Of a DNA stretch of 64,000 nt, positions 45,795 through 54,313 are shown piece by piece; position 1 is the stretch's first letter, and each line of letters begins with the position of its first letter. A program made the translations under genes and the position numbers. The notes below the pieces were generated by a model. It did not search any database and was not told where the DNA came from. It worked only from the letters and a program-made list of their open reading frames with translations. This DNA comes from Deltaproteobacteria bacterium (GTDB lineage: Bacteria; Desulfobacterota; Desulfobacteria; Desulfobacterales; Desulfosarcinaceae): positions 1 to 64,000 of the forward strand of contig JAHLLR010000022.1 in NCBI GenBank assembly GCA_020444075.1. The letters are read 5' to 3'.

Positions 45795-45880
45795 CGCTTC
45801 TGGCTTCTGGCTTCTGGCTCCTGGCTCCTGGCTCCTGGCTCCTGGCTCCTGGCTCCTGGCTCCTGGCTCCTGGCTCCTGG
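45795..45880. repeat. Heptanucleotide tandem array (GGCTCCT/GGCTTCT)n
   Basis: About twelve tandem 7-mers: a few TTCTGGC units followed by a run of CTCCTGG-phase units, ending at 45880. The array lies in the leader of the gntR-trpBA operon, between a candidate operator and the start codon. A period of 7 keeps an open frame because three units make 21 bases, which explains a spurious repetitive peptide on both strands. Confidence 0.93.
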
Positions 45881-45895
45881 CAACAAGTGCCATTT

Positions 45896-45919
45896 ATTTG
45901 TAAAGTTGTCAATACAAAT
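45896..45919 (-). promoter_or_regulatory. Inverted repeat, candidate HutC-type operator of the gntR-trp operon
   Basis: ATTTGTA (45896-45902) and TACAAAT (45913-45919) are perfect arms 10 bases apart. On the minus strand the core reads TTGT-ATTG-ACAA, close to the TTGTATANACAA-like sites of HutC-type GntR regulators. It also contains a TTGACA that could be a -35 box, but no good -10 was seen. The stretch 45920-46101 shows nothing else clear. Confidence 0.5.
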
Positions 45920-46101
45920 TTAAAGCCGGGTGGTATGGTGTGTCCGGTGGTGTGCGGCGGAAATCCAACCGATGGATATATTGACGATCCGACAGGGATT
46001 GCCTATGATGAATTCAGGTTGTATAACCGGGTCTACTCCGTCCGTAATTGTGCCGGTTTTTAACTCTTGCTGATCCTACGATCCAGCGAAAGCAGCTTGT
46101 C

Positions 46102-47682
46102 ATGACAACCGCCGACCAATGGCCCGTCCTGATCATCGATGATGAACAAGATATCCGCGACGTCACCGCCCTGACCCTCATGGACGCCGGCTATGTGGTC
46201 GAAACCGCGGCCGATGGCATCGAAGGGCTGGCCCGCTGCGAGCAGTTCGCCCCCCGCATTGTCATCACCGACATCCGCATGCCCGGCATGGACGGCATCC
46301 AGGTGCTGGAGACGATCAAGCAACGCTTTCCGGACACCGAGGTCATCGTCGCCACCGCATTCGGGGAAATGGAAACCGCCATCCGCGCCCTGCAGCTTGA
46401 CGCCTCGGATTTCATTACCAAACCCATCCACACCGAGGCCATGATGGTGGCCCTGGGGCGCGCCCGTCACCGCTATGCCACCCGTCAGCAGCTCAAGGAC
46501 TACACGAGGCACCTGGAAAAAGGACTCTCCCGCACGACCCGGCAGTTGGAGGAGACGGTCGCCTTTCAGGATCGGCTCATCGAAAGTTCCATGGACGGCA
46601 TCTGCGGCTGCGATGGTAGTGGAAAGGTGATCACCTTCAACCGCAGCATGGAGCGGATGCTGGGGTTCGATCGGGCCGAGGTGCTGCATCGCGTCACCCT
46701 GGAACACTTTTTCAGCCAGGTTGAATACCGCCGCTTCCGGGAAGATCTGGCCGCCTCCGGCCACGGAGGCCCCAATCGGTTGATGCTCTATGAAACCTGC
46801 CTGCAGGATCACAATCAACAACCGGTCCCGGTACAGCTGTCGGCCACCGTACTGATGGAAGACGCGCAATCCGCCGGTCTGGTCTGTTTTTTCCGCGACC
46901 TGCGGCGCATCCATCGCCTGGAGCAGGAGATGGCCGATCAGGCCCGCCTGCTGCACCAGGATAAGATGATGTCTCTGGGGCGCCTGGCCGCCAGCGTGGC
47001 CCATGAGATCAACAACCCGCTCTCCGGGATTCTCAACTACATCAGGCTGATGCTGCGCGCCTTCAAAAAGGGGCCCCTGCCCTCCGACCGGCATGCGCAG
47101 TTCGCCCGCTACCTGGAGCTGGTGGAAACCGAAACCGACCGCTGCTCCAAAATCGTTGCCAGCCTGCTCACCTTTTCGCGCCGGTCACCGGTATCGGTCG
47201 GGCCGGTATCGATCAATGAGATACTGGATCGCAGCATCGTGCTGGCCCGGCACCGGCTCGAACTGGGCAACATCTCTCTGGCCACCCGCATCGCAGACCC
47301 TCTTCCTGAAGTCAACGGAGATGCCAACCAGCTCCAGCAGTGTCTGCTCAACCTGATTTTCAACGCTGTGGATGCCATGTCCGACGGCGGCACCCTCACG
47401 CTCAGCGCAGCAGCGGAGGAAAACCCCAGGACCGTGGTCATCCAGGTCACCGATACCGGTATCGGCATTCGCGCGGAAGATATGGCGCACATCTTCGAGC
47501 CGTTTTTCACGACCAAACAGGAAGGCCACGGCATCGGCCTGGGCCTGTCCACCACTTACGGGATCATCGACCGGCATGGCGGCAGCCTGACGGCCGCCAG
47601 CCAATCGGGACGGGGATCCACATTCGAAATCCGGCTGCCCGTTCAGGAACCCCATGTAAATCCTCCCGGAGGTGCGGCATGA
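46102..47682 (+). CDS. Receiver-PAS-histidine kinase fusion
   Basis: This 526-residue soluble protein has a receiver (acidic pair in IIDDEQD, D57 acceptor, ITKPIH lysine), a coiled coil and a PAS domain (about 155-275). HisKA follows (ASVAHEINNPLSG), then HATPase ([22 protein letters not shown]). The ATG at 46102 gives the usual receiver start; an upstream in-frame start has no support. Its stop overlaps the start of the sigma-54 activator (ATGA), so the two form a kinase/regulator pair, although the activator has no receiver. Confidence 0.93.
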   Translation: MTTADQWPVLIIDDEQDIRDVTALTLMDAGYVVETAADGIEGLARCEQFAPRIVITDIRMPGMDGIQVLETIKQRFPDTEVIVATAFGEMETAIRALQLDASDFITKPIHTEAMMVALGRARHRYATRQQLKDYTRHLEKGLSRTTRQLEETVAFQDRLIESSMDGICGCDGSGKVITFNRSMERMLGFDRAEVLHRVTLEHFFSQVEYRRFREDLAASGHGGPNRLMLYETCLQDHNQQPVPVQLSATVLMEDAQSAGLVCFFRDLRRIHRLEQEMADQARLLHQDKMMSLGRLAASVAHEINNPLSGILNYIRLMLRAFKKGPLPSDRHAQFARYLELVETETDRCSKIVASLLTFSRRSPVSVGPVSINEILDRSIVLARHRLELGNISLATRIADPLPEVNGDANQLQQCLLNLIFNAVDAMSDGGTLTLSAAAEENPRTVVIQVTDTGIGIRAEDMAHIFEPFFTTKQEGHGIGLGLSTTYGIIDRHGGSLTAASQSGRGSTFEIRLPVQEPHVNPPGGAA

Positions 47683-49421
47683 CCATGGCCGTGGAACCGC
47701 TCCATCACCATCTGGGCATCCGCTGCGACCACTGGCTGGATGTCATGGACGAGTTGAACATCGGCGCATTCGTGGCCGACGGTAGCCGGCGGATCACGGC
47801 CATCAATCTCAGCGCCCAGGCCCTGCTGGGACTGCGGGAGCCGGAGGTGGTCAACCGCGACTGCCGCGAGGTGTTCACCGGGGTGCCCTGCACGGTCGAA
47901 TGCGTAATGCGCCATCCGGATACCGCCGGGCACCGGGACCCGGACATGGAAGTCACCGACGAGGAGAACCAGCGCCACCTGATCACGCGCATGGCCACCC
48001 CCATTTACAACCGCCGGGGTGAGATCGCCGGATGCATGACCATCCTTCAGGACCATAGTCCCATCACCCAGCTCATCGACCGGCTGCACTACGAGGAGAG
48101 AAGCCTCAAAATCATCCTGGACAATCTGGACGTAGGCATCTTTACCGTGAACCGGGGCGGGTTGATCAATTTTTTCAACCGGGCGGCGGAAACCATCTCC
48201 GGCTATGACCGCCATCAGGTCCTGGGCCAGTCCTGTGCGATGATTTTCTCAGGCGAACGCGCCCCGGACGTCTGCCTGCTGAAAGACTCCATTGCATCGG
48301 GGAAGACCCGCAGCAGCCACCAGGGCCGCATGACCGACAGGGACGGTGTCACCATTCCCATCCGTGCCAATTACATGGCCCTGAGAAATGAGAAAAATGT
48401 CATCGTTGGCGGCCTGGCCACCTTCCACGACATGACCCTCGCCCATCAGTTGAACCGGGCCATCAGCAACCGCTATACGTTTCACGACATGGTCGGCAAA
48501 GATCCGGCCATGCAGAAGATTTTTGAGATGGTTGCGGTAGTGGCCCCCAGCCAAGCCACCGTGCTGGTGGAAGGGGCCACGGGCACCGGCAAGGACCTGC
48601 TGGCCAAGGTAATCCATTCGGCCAGTCCCCGGGCAGCCAAGCCGCTGGTGAAGGTCAACTGCGCCGCCATTCCGGAAAACCTCATCGAATCGGAAATCTT
48701 CGGCTACGTCAAAGGGGCCTTTACCGGGGCCGAACGGGACAAACCGGGACGGTTCTCCGATGCGGAAGGCGGAACCATTTTTCTGGACGAAATCGGTGAC
48801 CTGCCGCTCTCCCTCCAGGCCAAGCTGCTGCGGGTGCTCGAAGACAGGGAGTTTTACCCGTTGGGCTCCCGCCGCACCCGTAAGGTGGACGTTCGCATCA
48901 TCTCGGCCACCAACCGGCAGCTCAAAGATTTGGTCGAACGGGGGCTGTTTCGCGAAGACCTGTTCTACCGGCTCAACGTCATGCGCATCGAACTGCCGCC
49001 TTTATGGAAGCGAAGGGGAGACCTGCCCCTGCTCATCCGCCACATCGCCCGAAACCTGTGCGCCGCCCGGGCAGTAGCCCCGCCGGCCATCTCCAAAACG
49101 GCCATGCAGATCCTTCTCAATTACGACTACCCGGGCAATGTCCGGGAACTGGAGAATATTTTGGAGCATGCCCTGATCCTCAGCCGCGAGACCATTATTC
49201 AGCCGGACCACCTTCCGGATTATGTCAAGCCTGATCAACCCTCCGTTGGCGCACCCAAACCCGTTCCCCCCACGGCAGCGGTGCACAACCGGGAACGTCA
49301 GCAAATATTGGCGGCATTGGAGAAAACCGGTGGCCATCGCCGCAAAGCGGCGCAGGCGCTGGGCATGGACCGCACCACCTTGTGGCGCCAAATGAAAAAA
49401 CACGGTATCGGCGAAAAATGA
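47679..49421 (+). CDS. PAS-containing sigma-54 dependent activator
   Basis: This 580-residue activator has two PAS domains (about 20-130 and 150-265) with cysteine loops ([23 protein letters not shown], then CLLKDSI). An AAA+ domain follows ([36 protein letters not shown]-type segment), then a Fis-type helix-turn-helix ([17 protein letters not shown]). There is no receiver, so it is controlled by PAS signals or by protein contact with the coupled kinase. GGAGGT precedes the ATG at 47679. Confidence 0.94.
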   Translation: MTMAVEPLHHHLGIRCDHWLDVMDELNIGAFVADGSRRITAINLSAQALLGLREPEVVNRDCREVFTGVPCTVECVMRHPDTAGHRDPDMEVTDEENQRHLITRMATPIYNRRGEIAGCMTILQDHSPITQLIDRLHYEERSLKIILDNLDVGIFTVNRGGLINFFNRAAETISGYDRHQVLGQSCAMIFSGERAPDVCLLKDSIASGKTRSSHQGRMTDRDGVTIPIRANYMALRNEKNVIVGGLATFHDMTLAHQLNRAISNRYTFHDMVGKDPAMQKIFEMVAVVAPSQATVLVEGATGTGKDLLAKVIHSASPRAAKPLVKVNCAAIPENLIESEIFGYVKGAFTGAERDKPGRFSDAEGGTIFLDEIGDLPLSLQAKLLRVLEDREFYPLGSRRTRKVDVRIISATNRQLKDLVERGLFREDLFYRLNVMRIELPPLWKRRGDLPLLIRHIARNLCAARAVAPPAISKTAMQILLNYDYPGNVRELENILEHALILSRETIIQPDHLPDYVKPDQPSVGAPKPVPPTAAVHNRERQQILAALEKTGGHRRKAAQALGMDRTTLWRQMKKHGIGEK

Positions 49422-49657
49422 CCGAAACGGGTAAAAACCAGCCCAGGCACCTGATCGGATTGGCAGCCAAAGCTTTCATTCTGGCTTCTGTTGCAACCGT
49501 GATCCTGCCGATGCCGCATTACGCCACCAGCCTCGGCCATGCCCAATGGATGATCTGGATGGTGCGGCTGTCCTGGGTGTTGGTGCTGACTGTCGGCACG
49601 GCTGCCGTACTGCTGCTGCTTGGCTTTTTCGGCAGGAACCGTCAGAAGAAAATTTGA
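49418..49657 (+). CDS. Small membrane protein with two transmembrane helices
   Basis: This 79-residue protein starts in the stop of the sigma-54 activator (ATGA). It has two hydrophobic segments, AFILASVATVILPMP and LSWVLVLTVGTAAVLLLLGFF, and a basic C-terminus. No family is recognised. Coupling to the regulator suggests a membrane partner of that signalling pair. A terminator follows immediately. Confidence 0.65.
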   Translation: MTETGKNQPRHLIGLAAKAFILASVATVILPMPHYATSLGHAQWMIWMVRLSWVLVLTVGTAAVLLLLGFFGRNRQKKI

Positions 49658-49680
49658 CCATTTATGATAAATGGTTTTTT
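49657..49680 (+). terminator. Intrinsic terminator
   Basis: CCATTTA-TGA-TAAATGG followed by six T residues, directly after the small membrane protein's stop. It closes the 46102-49657 operon. Confidence 0.85.
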
Positions 49681-49811
49681 GGGGATGAAAGGACGAACAC
49701 CATTTTAGCAGATCAATCATCCCAAGAAAGGCGAAACATTGTCGTTTTTACATGGTTCAGTAGAACTTCAACCGTTCTGATGTCGTCTGTGCTTCCAACG
49801 CAGGAGCACGA

Positions 49812-50024
49812 TTACCCCCTCCACAACGTCCATGTTACATCGTTCTTATTCGTGCTGTGAGAGAACTTTGATTCACAGGTTAGGCACAGGTAGTCCTGTT
49901 CCTTGAATCCGGAAGGAGTGGTCCCAGTAAAAATGCGCGGTTCATCCACTTTTATTAAATTTTCATGCGGTTTGCCAGTACGGACTTTCTTTGATTGTTT
50001 TTCACACAAAGCACAGATTCCCAT
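49812..50024 (-). CDS. Small zinc-ribbon-like protein
   Basis: This 70-residue protein has two CXXC pairs, CALC at the N-terminus (MGICALCEKQ) and CLTC near residue 50 (YLCLTCESKF), suggesting a zinc ribbon or knuckle. GGAAGGA lies before the ATG at 50024. No function is known; it may bind nucleic acid or act as a chaperone. The gap from 50025 to 50580 holds only weak short frames and no feature I can support. Confidence 0.6.
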   Translation of the reverse strand: MGICALCEKQSKKVRTGKPHENLIKVDEPRIFTGTTPSGFKEQDYLCLTCESKFSHSTNKNDVTWTLWRG

Positions 50025-50580
50025 TGTAAATCCTTCCATCTGATTTCGGGTAGAAAATAGTGTCCATTCGCTCACGCAAAGTGGAACGCCGCGCCAAGCA
50101 GCTACCATTCAGGCTTTGGCTTGGTTAAAAATGGTAACCGGTTTGAAAAATTGACAACAACTGGCGACCTGCTCATACCGAGGTTCAAGGGATGTATCGG
50201 TCAGAAAAATAATTACGATTTATATGGATCAAATATCTTGCACCCTTTTTCTTCTTTTTTGCAATTTACACCTTGTTCTGGGAAGTCTTGCATTTTTTGC
50301 CTCTTCACACAAGCCGATTGCAGGGCAAGGTGATTGTTTGTGACAATGGTGCACGTTGCATCCCGCAATACAAGCGATTACCCTATCGTAACTTACCAAC
50401 ACCGATTTTTCCTTCAGATCAGGCACAAATCTGATTGACTCGTTCCCGGCAAGCTACGAACCTTAAGAAATTGGCTAAATGCAGATAAGATGATTATATT
50501 GTACTTATAGAAGAACAGGCCGGTGTATTTATTAAATTTCAAAACCAATGTGGTTTTTACATAAAAGATTAGGACTAAGC

Positions 50581-50922
50581 ATGTCAGCTCCAGAACCGAT
50601 CCACTCAGATGAAAAACCCAAACCGCAATTGGCTTGTTTCAGGGCTTCAGCGGAGTTCATGCAAAAGCCACACATCACCGACGGGCCGGATGACTATCGT
50701 CTGGCGCATGGGAATGTGGCTACGTTGCCGCAGGACGCGGCAGTAAACCATGCATGGGTTGAAGAGATAGACTTTGTCTACGAATTGGGCGAGGGGCGTA
50801 AAAGTTTGTTTTCGAAAGACGACTACTACAAAAAGAACAAAATTATCAATGTTCGCACCTATACGGCACAGGAAGCCATCACACTGATTGGCGTATATGG
50901 TCACTGGGGGCCATGGAACTGA
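50581..50922 (+). CDS. Hypothetical protein
   Basis: This 113-residue protein has no signal peptide or membrane helix. It is rich in charged and aromatic residues (VEEIDFVYELGEGRKSLFSK, then DDYYKKNKI). The C-terminus INVRTYTAQEAITLIGVYGH looks like a folded domain. No family is recognised. The ATG at 50581 follows a weak GAC-rich leader. It almost touches the hemolysin-III gene and may be expressed with it. Confidence 0.5.
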   Translation: MSAPEPIHSDEKPKPQLACFRASAEFMQKPHITDGPDDYRLAHGNVATLPQDAAVNHAWVEEIDFVYELGEGRKSLFSKDDYYKKNKIINVRTYTAQEAITLIGVYGHWGPWN

Positions 50923-50923
50923 C

Positions 50924-51580
50924 GTGCAGGCAGTCCTTTTAAACCCGAAGCGTGTTCAGTCGCCGGGCGAAGAAATCGCCAACAGCATCAGCCACGGCGC
51001 CGGGCTGGTCGGCGCGCTGGTCGGAACGCCATTTCTCGTCATGCATGCCGTAAGGCACGGGGATGCCGGATTTATTGTCGGCACCAGTGTTTTCGCCGCG
51101 TCCATGATTCTGCTTTATCTTGCCTCAGCGCTCTACCATGCGTGGCCGATAGGCAACGCCAAGCGCTGTTTTCGGATCATCGAGCATTGCGCGATCTTTA
51201 TTCTGATCGCCGGCACCTACACGCCGTTAACCCTTGGCATACTCCGCGGTGCATTGGGCTGGGCGCTCTTCGGGGTTATTTGGGGTCTTGCCCTAGCCGG
51301 TGTAGTGCTGAAGGCATTCTATAAAACCGCCCATCCCATTCTTTCCACCTGCCTTTATCTGCTGATGGGGTGGCTGCTTGTGATTGCGGTGAAGCCCTTA
51401 TTTGCCAGCATGCCCTCGACGGGCCTGTTCTTATTGATTGCGGGAGGCCTGTCCTACACCGCCGGTGTCGCCTTTTTCGCCACCGACTCGCGGGTACCCT
51501 ATGGCCACTTTATCTGGCACCTTTTTGTCATCACCGGCACTGCATGTCATTATTTCTTAGTCCTTTGGTATGCGGCCTGA
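50924..51580 (+). CDS. Hemolysin-III (PAQR-type) membrane protein
   Basis: This 218-residue protein has seven hydrophobic segments and the family markers EEIANSISHGAGL, LYLASALYHAW, EHCAIFILIAGTYTP and FIWHLFVITGTACHY. The histidines and serine match the PAQR metal site. Bacterial members include YqfA, whose role is unclear. The start is uncertain: GTG at 50924 just after the upstream stop gives a normal N-terminus, whereas earlier starts (50888, 50897) overlap the hypothetical gene. Confidence 0.88.
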   Translation: MQAVLLNPKRVQSPGEEIANSISHGAGLVGALVGTPFLVMHAVRHGDAGFIVGTSVFAASMILLYLASALYHAWPIGNAKRCFRIIEHCAIFILIAGTYTPLTLGILRGALGWALFGVIWGLALAGVVLKAFYKTAHPILSTCLYLLMGWLLVIAVKPLFASMPSTGLFLLIAGGLSYTAGVAFFATDSRVPYGHFIWHLFVITGTACHYFLVLWYAA

Positions 51581-51665
51581 CGATCAATAAATTTTCAACC
51601 TAATTTCAAACCTCCCATATCCTCCAACACCCATCCCATTCCGGCCTTGAAGAAAGGGTTATATG

Positions 51666-51687
51666 TGACCTTTGGTCAAATACGACC
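51666..51687. promoter_or_regulatory. Motif GGTCAAATACGACC with adjoining TGACC-TTT-GGTCA palindrome
   Basis: The 14-mer at 51674-51687 has GGTC/GACC arms. The overlapping TGACC-TTT-GGTCA (51666-51678) is a perfect palindrome. The same 14-mer consensus occurs twice at 54142-54172. The 541-base gap 51581-52121 also contains the palindrome GTTCTC-CCA-GAGAAC (51708-51722) but no gene I can support. Confidence 0.5.
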
Positions 51688-52121
51688 CATCTTCCCTCTC
51701 ATTTAATGTTCTCCCAGAGAACGCCAAATGATTAAATAGACCAAATAAATCAATCGGATGGGTGATGGTGAACTGATTTTAGAGTCATGGCACAAAGATT
51801 GTAACCACATGAAGCAGGGGATGGCGGCATAAGCGTTCCCAGGGCCTCCCACCAACGCCGGCAGGCATCATCCATTCGAACAGATAGCGATGAAAATTTG
51901 ATCGCGCCGATGTCTATCGAGGAAAACCTGAGATGAGAAATCAAACGCAAGGCCCGGCAGCCCCCAAGAATTTATTTTGCCGAAAATATGCTACCGGGGT
52001 GAGGCGTTGCATTCTGGATGCTGAAAGAAATCCTGATCTGATGCTTATCGAAATAAATTAATCGCCTGGAAATGGTTTCCGGGAAGTATAAACAACCCAA
52101 AAAAGAGAAAAAGAGAGTGCC

Positions 52122-52910
52122 ATGAAAAAAACAATCGCTGGTTTGGCAGTGGCGGCGACGTTGTCCGCTTTGGTTTTCATAAACGTACCCTTTCTGTTCG
52201 CATCCGATATGGATGACCGCATCGAATCATCCGCCAGGGCGTCCTATGTGTTCAAGACCTACCTCAAGGACGATGACGTTAACGTCCAATCCAAGGATGG
52301 CATTGTTACCCTGACCGGAACCGTTGCCGAAGAATCCGACAAAGCATTGGCCCGGGAGACGGTGGCAAGCCTTCCAGACGTTCAACGCGTGGACAACAAG
52401 CTGAAATTAAAAGGCGAAGTCCATGCCATGTACTCGAATGCATGGCTGATTGCCAAAGTGAAATCCACTCTTTTATTTCATCGGAACGTGAGCGCCACAG
52501 GAACTGAGGTGCTGGCGGAAAAGGGGGTCGTCACCCTTCGCGGCGAAGCCATCAATGAGGCCCAAAAAGATCTGTCGACAGAATTCGCCAAAGATGTGGA
52601 AGGCGTCAAAGGGGTTAAAAACGAGATGACCGTTTCAACGGCCACCAAGGAATCAGGTGAAAAGACAATGGGCGAAAAAATGGATGACATTGGCGAATCG
52701 ATCGATGACGCGTCCGTCACCGCCCTGGTCAAAACGACGCTGATGTATCATCGTTCGACCAGCGCCCTCAAAACCACGGTCGAAACGAAAGAAGGCGTGG
52801 TCAATTTGGGAGGGAAGGCCAAAAACGCTGCTGAAAAGGACCTGGCCACCAAACTCGTGAGCGACGTTCACGGCGTAAAGCAGGTAGTCAACAACATGAC
52901 CGTCGGGTAA
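52122..52910 (+). CDS. Periplasmic protein with three BON domains
   Basis: This 262-residue protein has a signal peptide (KKTIAGLAVAATLSALVF, cleavage near FASD). Three BON repeats lie at about 35-100, 105-175 and 195-262, each with the VxVxxKxGxVxLxG core (VNVQSKDGIVTLTG, VLAEKGVVTLRG, VETKEGVVNLGG). BON domains bind membranes or other periplasmic partners, as in OsmY, and such proteins are often induced by osmotic or envelope stress. Confidence 0.93.
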   Translation: MKKTIAGLAVAATLSALVFINVPFLFASDMDDRIESSARASYVFKTYLKDDDVNVQSKDGIVTLTGTVAEESDKALARETVASLPDVQRVDNKLKLKGEVHAMYSNAWLIAKVKSTLLFHRNVSATGTEVLAEKGVVTLRGEAINEAQKDLSTEFAKDVEGVKGVKNEMTVSTATKESGEKTMGEKMDDIGESIDDASVTALVKTTLMYHRSTSALKTTVETKEGVVNLGGKAKNAAEKDLATKLVSDVHGVKQVVNNMTVG

Positions 52911-53052
52911 AACCGGTCATCGTCCGCTTGCGGCATCCGGCTCCCCGCCGGCTGCCGCTGCCGAGCTGCGTTCCGCCAACGCCCATCTTGGGGAGAAGAG
53001 AATCTCGGGAACAAAAGCATGTTGTCAACCCTTTTTAACGGGAGAACGAAAA

Positions 53053-53211
53053 ATGTCACTTGGAACCATCTTGCTTGTAATTCTGATACTGGCACTTGTG
53101 GGAATAATCCCAGTCTGGCCGCATAGCCGGTCGTGGGGGTATGGACCCAGCGGCGGGGTCGGGGTGGTAGTGCTTATCATTTTAATTCTTCTCGTTTTGG
53201 GCAGAATTTAG
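53053..53211 (+). CDS. DUF3309-type tiny membrane protein
   Basis: This 52-residue protein starts MSLGTILLVILILALVG, followed by PVWPHSRSWGYGPSGG and a second hydrophobic run VGVVVLIILILLVLG. This is the typical DUF3309 pattern of two helices around a Trp/Gly-rich turn. GGGAGAACG precedes the ATG. The function is unknown; such genes often sit near BON or stress genes. Confidence 0.88.
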   Translation: MSLGTILLVILILALVGIIPVWPHSRSWGYGPSGGVGVVVLIILILLVLGRI

Positions 53212-53383
53212 TCCGCTGCGCATCCTCAAACCTCATCATTCTGCCCGGCCAGGCTTCTTGCTCCTTTGAGCACGGAGTGACGCATCAGCGCTATCCTCGA
53301 CGCAGGTTCCCAAGGCCCCTGTTGACTTCAGCGTTCAAGCGGCTGCCGGAAACGGACCAGAATCAAATTGAAGGGAAATGCCG

Positions 53384-53605
53384 ATGAGAACAACCATGCT
53401 TTTTGCCATAGCGCTTATCGCAATAGGTATCGTCGCCTTTGGGTATCAAGGGATCACCTATACGACCAAAGAAAATATCGTCAATCTCGGCCCACTCAAC
53501 GTCACGGCCGACAAAACCAGGACGATTCCGCTGCCGCCGATCGTCGGCGGTGTTGCCCTCGTGGGCGGTATCGTTTTGCTGGTCATGGGAAGAAAAAAGG
53601 CCTGA
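53384..53605 (+). CDS. DUF3185-type small membrane protein
   Basis: This 73-residue protein has helices at MLFAIALIAIGIVAFGYQGI and IVGGVALVGGIVLLVMG, with a polar loop between them and a basic end. It matches the DUF3185 pattern. The ATG at 53384 has GAAGGGAAA upstream and is preferred over the ATG two codons earlier. Unknown function; part of the small-protein set after the BON gene. Confidence 0.82.
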   Translation: MRTTMLFAIALIAIGIVAFGYQGITYTTKENIVNLGPLNVTADKTRTIPLPPIVGGVALVGGIVLLVMGRKKA

Positions 53606-53641
53606 CAGGAATCAAACCATTTAGACCACAAGGAGTTTGCG

Positions 53642-53932
53642 ATGACGAACAGGCGAAAAGCAAATGAAGAGAAGCTCGATGCACAGTTCGATGAATGGAA
53701 CGCCAAGATTGCGCTGCTCAAGGCCAGGGCAGACAAGGCCACGGCTGAAACGAAGATCAAATACTACGAAAAAATCGAAATGTTGCAGCACAAGCAGGAT
53801 GAGGCCGGGAAAAAACTGCACCAGTTGAAGACTGCCGGCGATGAGGCGTGGGAAGACCTCAAGACCGGCGCGGAAAAGGCCTGGGATGAAGTCAAGGCAG
53901 CCTTTCACAGTGCCTCCTCAAAATTCAAGTGA
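53642..53932 (+). CDS. Coiled-coil protein (sll1863-like stress family)
   Basis: This 96-residue, highly charged helical protein shows heptad patterns throughout (EEKLDAQFDEWNAKIALLKA, AWEDLKTGAEKAWDEVKAAF). It has no signal peptide. It resembles small coiled-coil proteins linked to stress responses. AAGGAG precedes the ATG. Next to tiny membrane proteins it may be part of an envelope-stress group. Confidence 0.75.
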   Translation: MTNRRKANEEKLDAQFDEWNAKIALLKARADKATAETKIKYYEKIEMLQHKQDEAGKKLHQLKTAGDEAWEDLKTGAEKAWDEVKAAFHSASSKFK

Positions 53933-54141
53933 GCAAGGACGACGCATCCATCGGTCCAGATTCGGACGCCACTGAGTTGTGCTGAAAACGGAGGATGAAG
54001 TGACCGTGGTCGGAGGATGGCGAAAATCTGGTTCACGGGGTTTGATCCGCAATGCCGGTTTTCCGACAACGAAACCGAATACGAAGGGATGGGTCTATTT
54101 CCGGGATTCTGACCGTGCTTGTCCAAGCGATCATGAAATGT

Positions 54142-54172
54142 GGTCAAATATGACCAACGGTTAAATGTGACC
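54142..54172. promoter_or_regulatory. Two copies of GGTYAAATRYGACC upstream of the radical SAM gene
   Basis: GGTCAAATATGACC (54142-54155) and GGTTAAATGTGACC (54159-54172) are 17 bases apart, and a third copy lies at 51674. The shared 14-mer with GGT/ACC ends suggests a common DNA-binding regulator of this accessory block. The rest of the 381-base gap 53933-54313 has no supportable gene. Confidence 0.5.
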
Positions 54173-54271
54173 CAATCCATGCACCGATCTACGGCTCCCT
54201 GCTCCGTGCCTGAGAAGAAAATCCTTTTATAAATCAAAATGATACATCATCAAAACGACGCGTTCGAACAC

Positions 54272-54287
54272 TGGCATGGAAATTGAG
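54272..54287 (+). promoter_or_regulatory. Weak sigma-54-like element upstream of the radical SAM gene
   Basis: TGGCATGGAAATTGAG keeps the -24 TGGCA and a TTG at the right spacing but has GA instead of GC at -12, which is usually critical. It is about 27 bases before the start. Confidence 0.3.
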
Positions 54288-54313
54288 TATCTCATCATAA
54301 AGGATAAGGAAAG

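Noticed and set aside
45795-45880. CRISPR array or repetitive protein N-terminus
   Set aside because: The units are seven bases with no spacers. The apparent heptapeptide repeat only arises because 21 bases equal three units.
50121-50426. Two short frames on opposite strands in the 50.0-50.6 kb gap
   Set aside because: Neither has a convincing start or protein-like composition.
51750-51950. 66-codon minus-strand frame between the hemolysin-III and BON genes
   Set aside because: No ribosome site, no family features and a composition typical of noncoding DNA.
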